From positions 1 through 39,740 of the forward strand of contig JAKPQT010000010.1 of assembly GCA_029555885.1 (NCBI GenBank): a DNA stretch of 39,740 nucleotides, given 5' to 3'. Below are positions 37,516 through 39,740 of the stretch, piece after piece (the stretch's first letter is position 1; each line of letters starts with the position of its first letter). This DNA is from Chloroflexota bacterium. Lineage in GTDB: Bacteria; Chloroflexota; Anaerolineae; CG2-30-64-16. Below the pieces are notes generated by a model, which saw nothing but the letters and a program-made list of their open reading frames with translations, was not told where the DNA came from and ran no database searches. Made by a program: the position numbers and the translations under genes.

Positions 37516-39740
37516 ATGAAGCACTCAGTCGCGTATCGTAGCCGCACCGAGCGTCGGATGGCCCTGGTGGGCCTGGCGACCATCCTATCGCTGCTGCTGA
37601 GCCTGTTCCCGCAGGTGATGGGGCTACCGGTGCCCACCGCCAGCGCGCACAACCTGCAGACGCGCATGGTCTATATGTTCTTTGACCCGGAGACGCAGAC
37701 CGCGCTCGATGCGCGCATGGCCGATCCGGGCTGGACCCCGCCTGATCCGCTCCTGCAATCGGGCGACGAGCTGGGCATCATCATCAAGGTAGTGCCCCGC
37801 GATGGCACGACGACGGGCGTCGGCGGCCACGTGGACTTCTACGTGCCCGGCGGCGTGGAAGTCATCGATGCGGGCTACGTCGTGCCGGACGGCTTGGGCG
37901 GATTCAACAAGGTCGCGATGAAGGGCCAGTCGCCCATCGCCATCGGCGCCGGGCCGATCGGCGCAAAGGCGACCACCCAGCTCATTGGCTGGGGTGCACT
38001 GCTCGATTCACCCAATGGCATTCTGAACGATGTCGCACCCGTCGTCTCGGCGACCGGCCTCCACCGCGGCACCATCGCGGGTGTATACGGCGACACGGGC
38101 ATCTTCTACTCCACCGATCCCGACACCGCATACGGCAGTTGGCAGACCTTCAACGGCGCTTCGACGGCCAACGGCTGCGGGTCGCTGGCGTTAAACCCGA
38201 CTGCACTGGGCCCCACCCTGGTCAACAACAGCGGTGACACGGTCGTGCCCTGCAACAAGTGGGACGCGGAACAACTGATGGCCTGGGGCGTCAAGGGCGG
38301 GACCTTCCCTGCTTATGATTCGCCCATCGTCGACTACGCGGACGGCCGCGGCAACGCACCGTGGGGCTTCGCCTCCGGCGTGGCCGGCCCGCAGAGCGGC
38401 TACGCCTGGATGTTCGACTGGGACGAATGGGACGGCAGCGGCAAGTCCGCCACCGACATGCAGAACGCCATGGACACGATGGGTCCGTGGCAGCGCATCC
38501 AGTATCCCGGCAGCCGCATCTCGCTGGACCAGCCGGGCCTCATCAGCAGCGTCCTCGGTTACGCCAGCATGGATGCCAGTCAAGTGGGCTACGCGCTCAG
38601 CCCGTCCAACCCCCTGCCCACCAATACCAATGCAGTGCGGTGGGCGGTCGGCCAGCTCACCGCGTTCCGGCCCGAGTACGTCTGGGTCAAGGTGCGGGTC
38701 AACAGCGCGGCTGAGATCCTCAATTCGACCGGCTGCCCGAACCTGCGCGGGGACACCTTCGGCGGCGACGCGGGCGGCACGGACAACGGCAAGGACCACC
38801 TGTGGCGCTATTACGAGCCCACCGAAGTCAGGATGAACGTCTGCCTGGCCGCGGGCAAGCCCGCGACGCGCGAGATCGTCAAGAGCGGGGACACCTTCCA
38901 GTATAAGGTCAAGCTGTATAACCTGCAGGCCTTCAGCATCACCAATGTGAAGGTCACGGATACCCTGCCGAGCGGCGTCACGTTCGTCAGCGCAGTGCCC
39001 GCACAGAACAGCGGCCCGAACCCGCTCGTCTGGAACGTCGGCACACTGCTGCCCGGCCAGAAGTTCGAGGCCACCGTCACGGTCAAGGCCAGCAGCACCG
39101 GCTATCTGGACAACTGCATGGCGGTCGAATCCGATCAGTTGGCACCCCAGACGGTCTGTGACTCCACCATTTCCGGCAGCTATCCCTATCTCGTGCCGAC
39201 CAAGTCGGTCACACCGACGGCAGTCGCGCCCGGCGATTCGGTGGATTTCACCATTCTCGTGAAGAACGTCGGGACCGGCGCGACCGGTACGCCGGTCCTG
39301 ATCGAGGAGTTCCTGCCCGCGGGCTTCACCTATGACAACACCTTCACGCCGGTGGTAACGGTCAACGGCGCGAACATCACCACGACGACCGTCAACGCGA
39401 CGAACCTGTCTGCACCGATCTTCTCGGTGCCATCGGCCATCAACGGCGGCAGCCAGCTCACTATCAAGTTCCGCGCGAAGGTGGCGAGCACGGCGGCGGC
39501 CGGGGAATACTGCAACACCTACCGCGTGACGCAGGGCGGCGTGCCCATCACGACCGGCTCCGAGGCGTGCGTCACCGTGGCGGGCGGCCAGATCGGCGAC
39601 ACGATCTTCCGGGACTGGAACAACAACGGCGTCCAGGATGTGGGCGAAGAGGGCATCCCCGGGGTGACCGTGCAGCTCAACGGCGGCGCAACGGCCGTGA
39701 CGGACGCCAACGGCAAGTACCTGTTTGCCGGCCTCACCCC
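37516..39740 (+). CDS. Large secreted surface protein with DUF11 and SdrD-B-like domains (3' partial)
   Basis: Open to the right edge, at least 741 residues. The start ATG 37516 is preceded by AAGGGGAG. A signal peptide follows (MALVGLATILSLLLSLFPQV). Residues about 45-450 form an uncharacterised N-terminal region (YMFFDPETQTALDARMADPG; GYAWMFDWDEWDGSGKS). Then come a DUF11-like beta domain (about 457-525; VTDTLPSGVTFVSAVPA, WNVGTLLPGQ), a second one (about 561-675; VKNVGTGATGTPVLIEEFLP), and an SdrD-B/Cna-B-like domain starting about 692 (IGDTIFRDWNNNGVQDVGEE, with the Asp-rich loop typical of calcium binding). Probably a cell-wall or matrix protein or adhesin; more repeats are expected beyond the window. 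Confidence 0.9.
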   Translation, partial: MKHSVAYRSRTERRMALVGLATILSLLLSLFPQVMGLPVPTASAHNLQTRMVYMFFDPETQTALDARMADPGWTPPDPLLQSGDELGIIIKVVPRDGTTTGVGGHVDFYVPGGVEVIDAGYVVPDGLGGFNKVAMKGQSPIAIGAGPIGAKATTQLIGWGALLDSPNGILNDVAPVVSATGLHRGTIAGVYGDTGIFYSTDPDTAYGSWQTFNGASTANGCGSLALNPTALGPTLVNNSGDTVVPCNKWDAEQLMAWGVKGGTFPAYDSPIVDYADGRGNAPWGFASGVAGPQSGYAWMFDWDEWDGSGKSATDMQNAMDTMGPWQRIQYPGSRISLDQPGLISSVLGYASMDASQVGYALSPSNPLPTNTNAVRWAVGQLTAFRPEYVWVKVRVNSAAEILNSTGCPNLRGDTFGGDAGGTDNGKDHLWRYYEPTEVRMNVCLAAGKPATREIVKSGDTFQYKVKLYNLQAFSITNVKVTDTLPSGVTFVSAVPAQNSGPNPLVWNVGTLLPGQKFEATVTVKASSTGYLDNCMAVESDQLAPQTVCDSTISGSYPYLVPTKSVTPTAVAPGDSVDFTILVKNVGTGATGTPVLIEEFLPAGFTYDNTFTPVVTVNGANITTTTVNATNLSAPIFSVPSAINGGSQLTIKFRAKVASTAAAGEYCNTYRVTQGGVPITTGSEACVTVAGGQIGDTIFRDWNNNGVQDVGEEGIPGVTVQLNGGATAVTDANGKYLFAGLT

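Noticed and set aside
1..39740. Insertion sequences, phage genes, CRISPR-Cas, toxin-antitoxin or restriction systems
   Set aside because: I looked for their typical proteins and repeats on both strands and found none that I could support.

Overview
The window is high-GC DNA, most likely from the Chloroflexota (Anaerolineae/Caldilineae-like). The arguments are: several secreted proteins with Thr-Pro-rich linkers, a dnaG-rpoD pair with the divergent motifs HCFGAC and DPDAAG, an RsmD carrying APPQ in place of (D/N)PPY, a MenA-type prenyltransferase, and many unrelated palindromic intergenic repeats. This is inference from protein style; no 16S rRNA is present.

Layout. 1-3911 (+): end of a membrane-anchored surface protein, a GNAT/BioF2-like acyltransferase, rsmD and menA, tightly packed. 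3980-5601 (-): a pyrK/pyrD-like pair coupled by an ATGA overlap and facing menA. 5686-9363 (+): the dnaG-rpoD core operon with a near-consensus promoter, an rpoD terminator, and tRNA-Asn(GTT) with its own promoter. 9464-11943: a small hypothetical gene, a 5'-truncated peroxidase-related gene fragment, an OpgC-type membrane acyltransferase and a small secreted protein. 12064-15308 (+): a TetR regulator with a palindromic operator, then a GH78 alpha-L-rhamnosidase. 15423-18537 (-): two tandem secreted paralogs built from a fourfold repeat I do not recognise. 18808-21609 (+): two paralogous geranylgeranyl-reductase-like flavoproteins behind a promoter overlapped by a double-dyad operator. 21827-25145: a GH29 alpha-L-fucosidase and a convergent GH106-like glycosidase. 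25234-29478: a membrane-anchored PIMT, a large spermidine-synthase-like membrane protein and a lipoprotein. 29620-32619 (-): a large secreted metzincin-type protease. 32829-37427 (+): a leader ORF, a soluble multi-PAS/GAF histidine kinase, an OmpR-type regulator and a degenerate receiver protein. 37516-end (+): the start of a DUF11/SdrD-B surface protein.

How the parts fit. The first quarter is housekeeping (rRNA modification, quinone synthesis, replication priming, primary sigma factor). The rest is accessory: intracellular deoxyhexose glycosidases, cell-surface proteins, a two-component system and flavoproteins. Inverted repeats with arms of 12-36 bp sit at most gene borders, and one hairpin element occurs in frame inside two unrelated coding sequences.

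The observations I rate highest are the tandem fourfold-repeat secreted paralogs, the double-dyad operator of the flavoprotein pair, the in-frame hairpin element, and the PyrD homolog that keeps its FMN site and PyrK partner but has lost the catalytic Cys and the substrate Lys.
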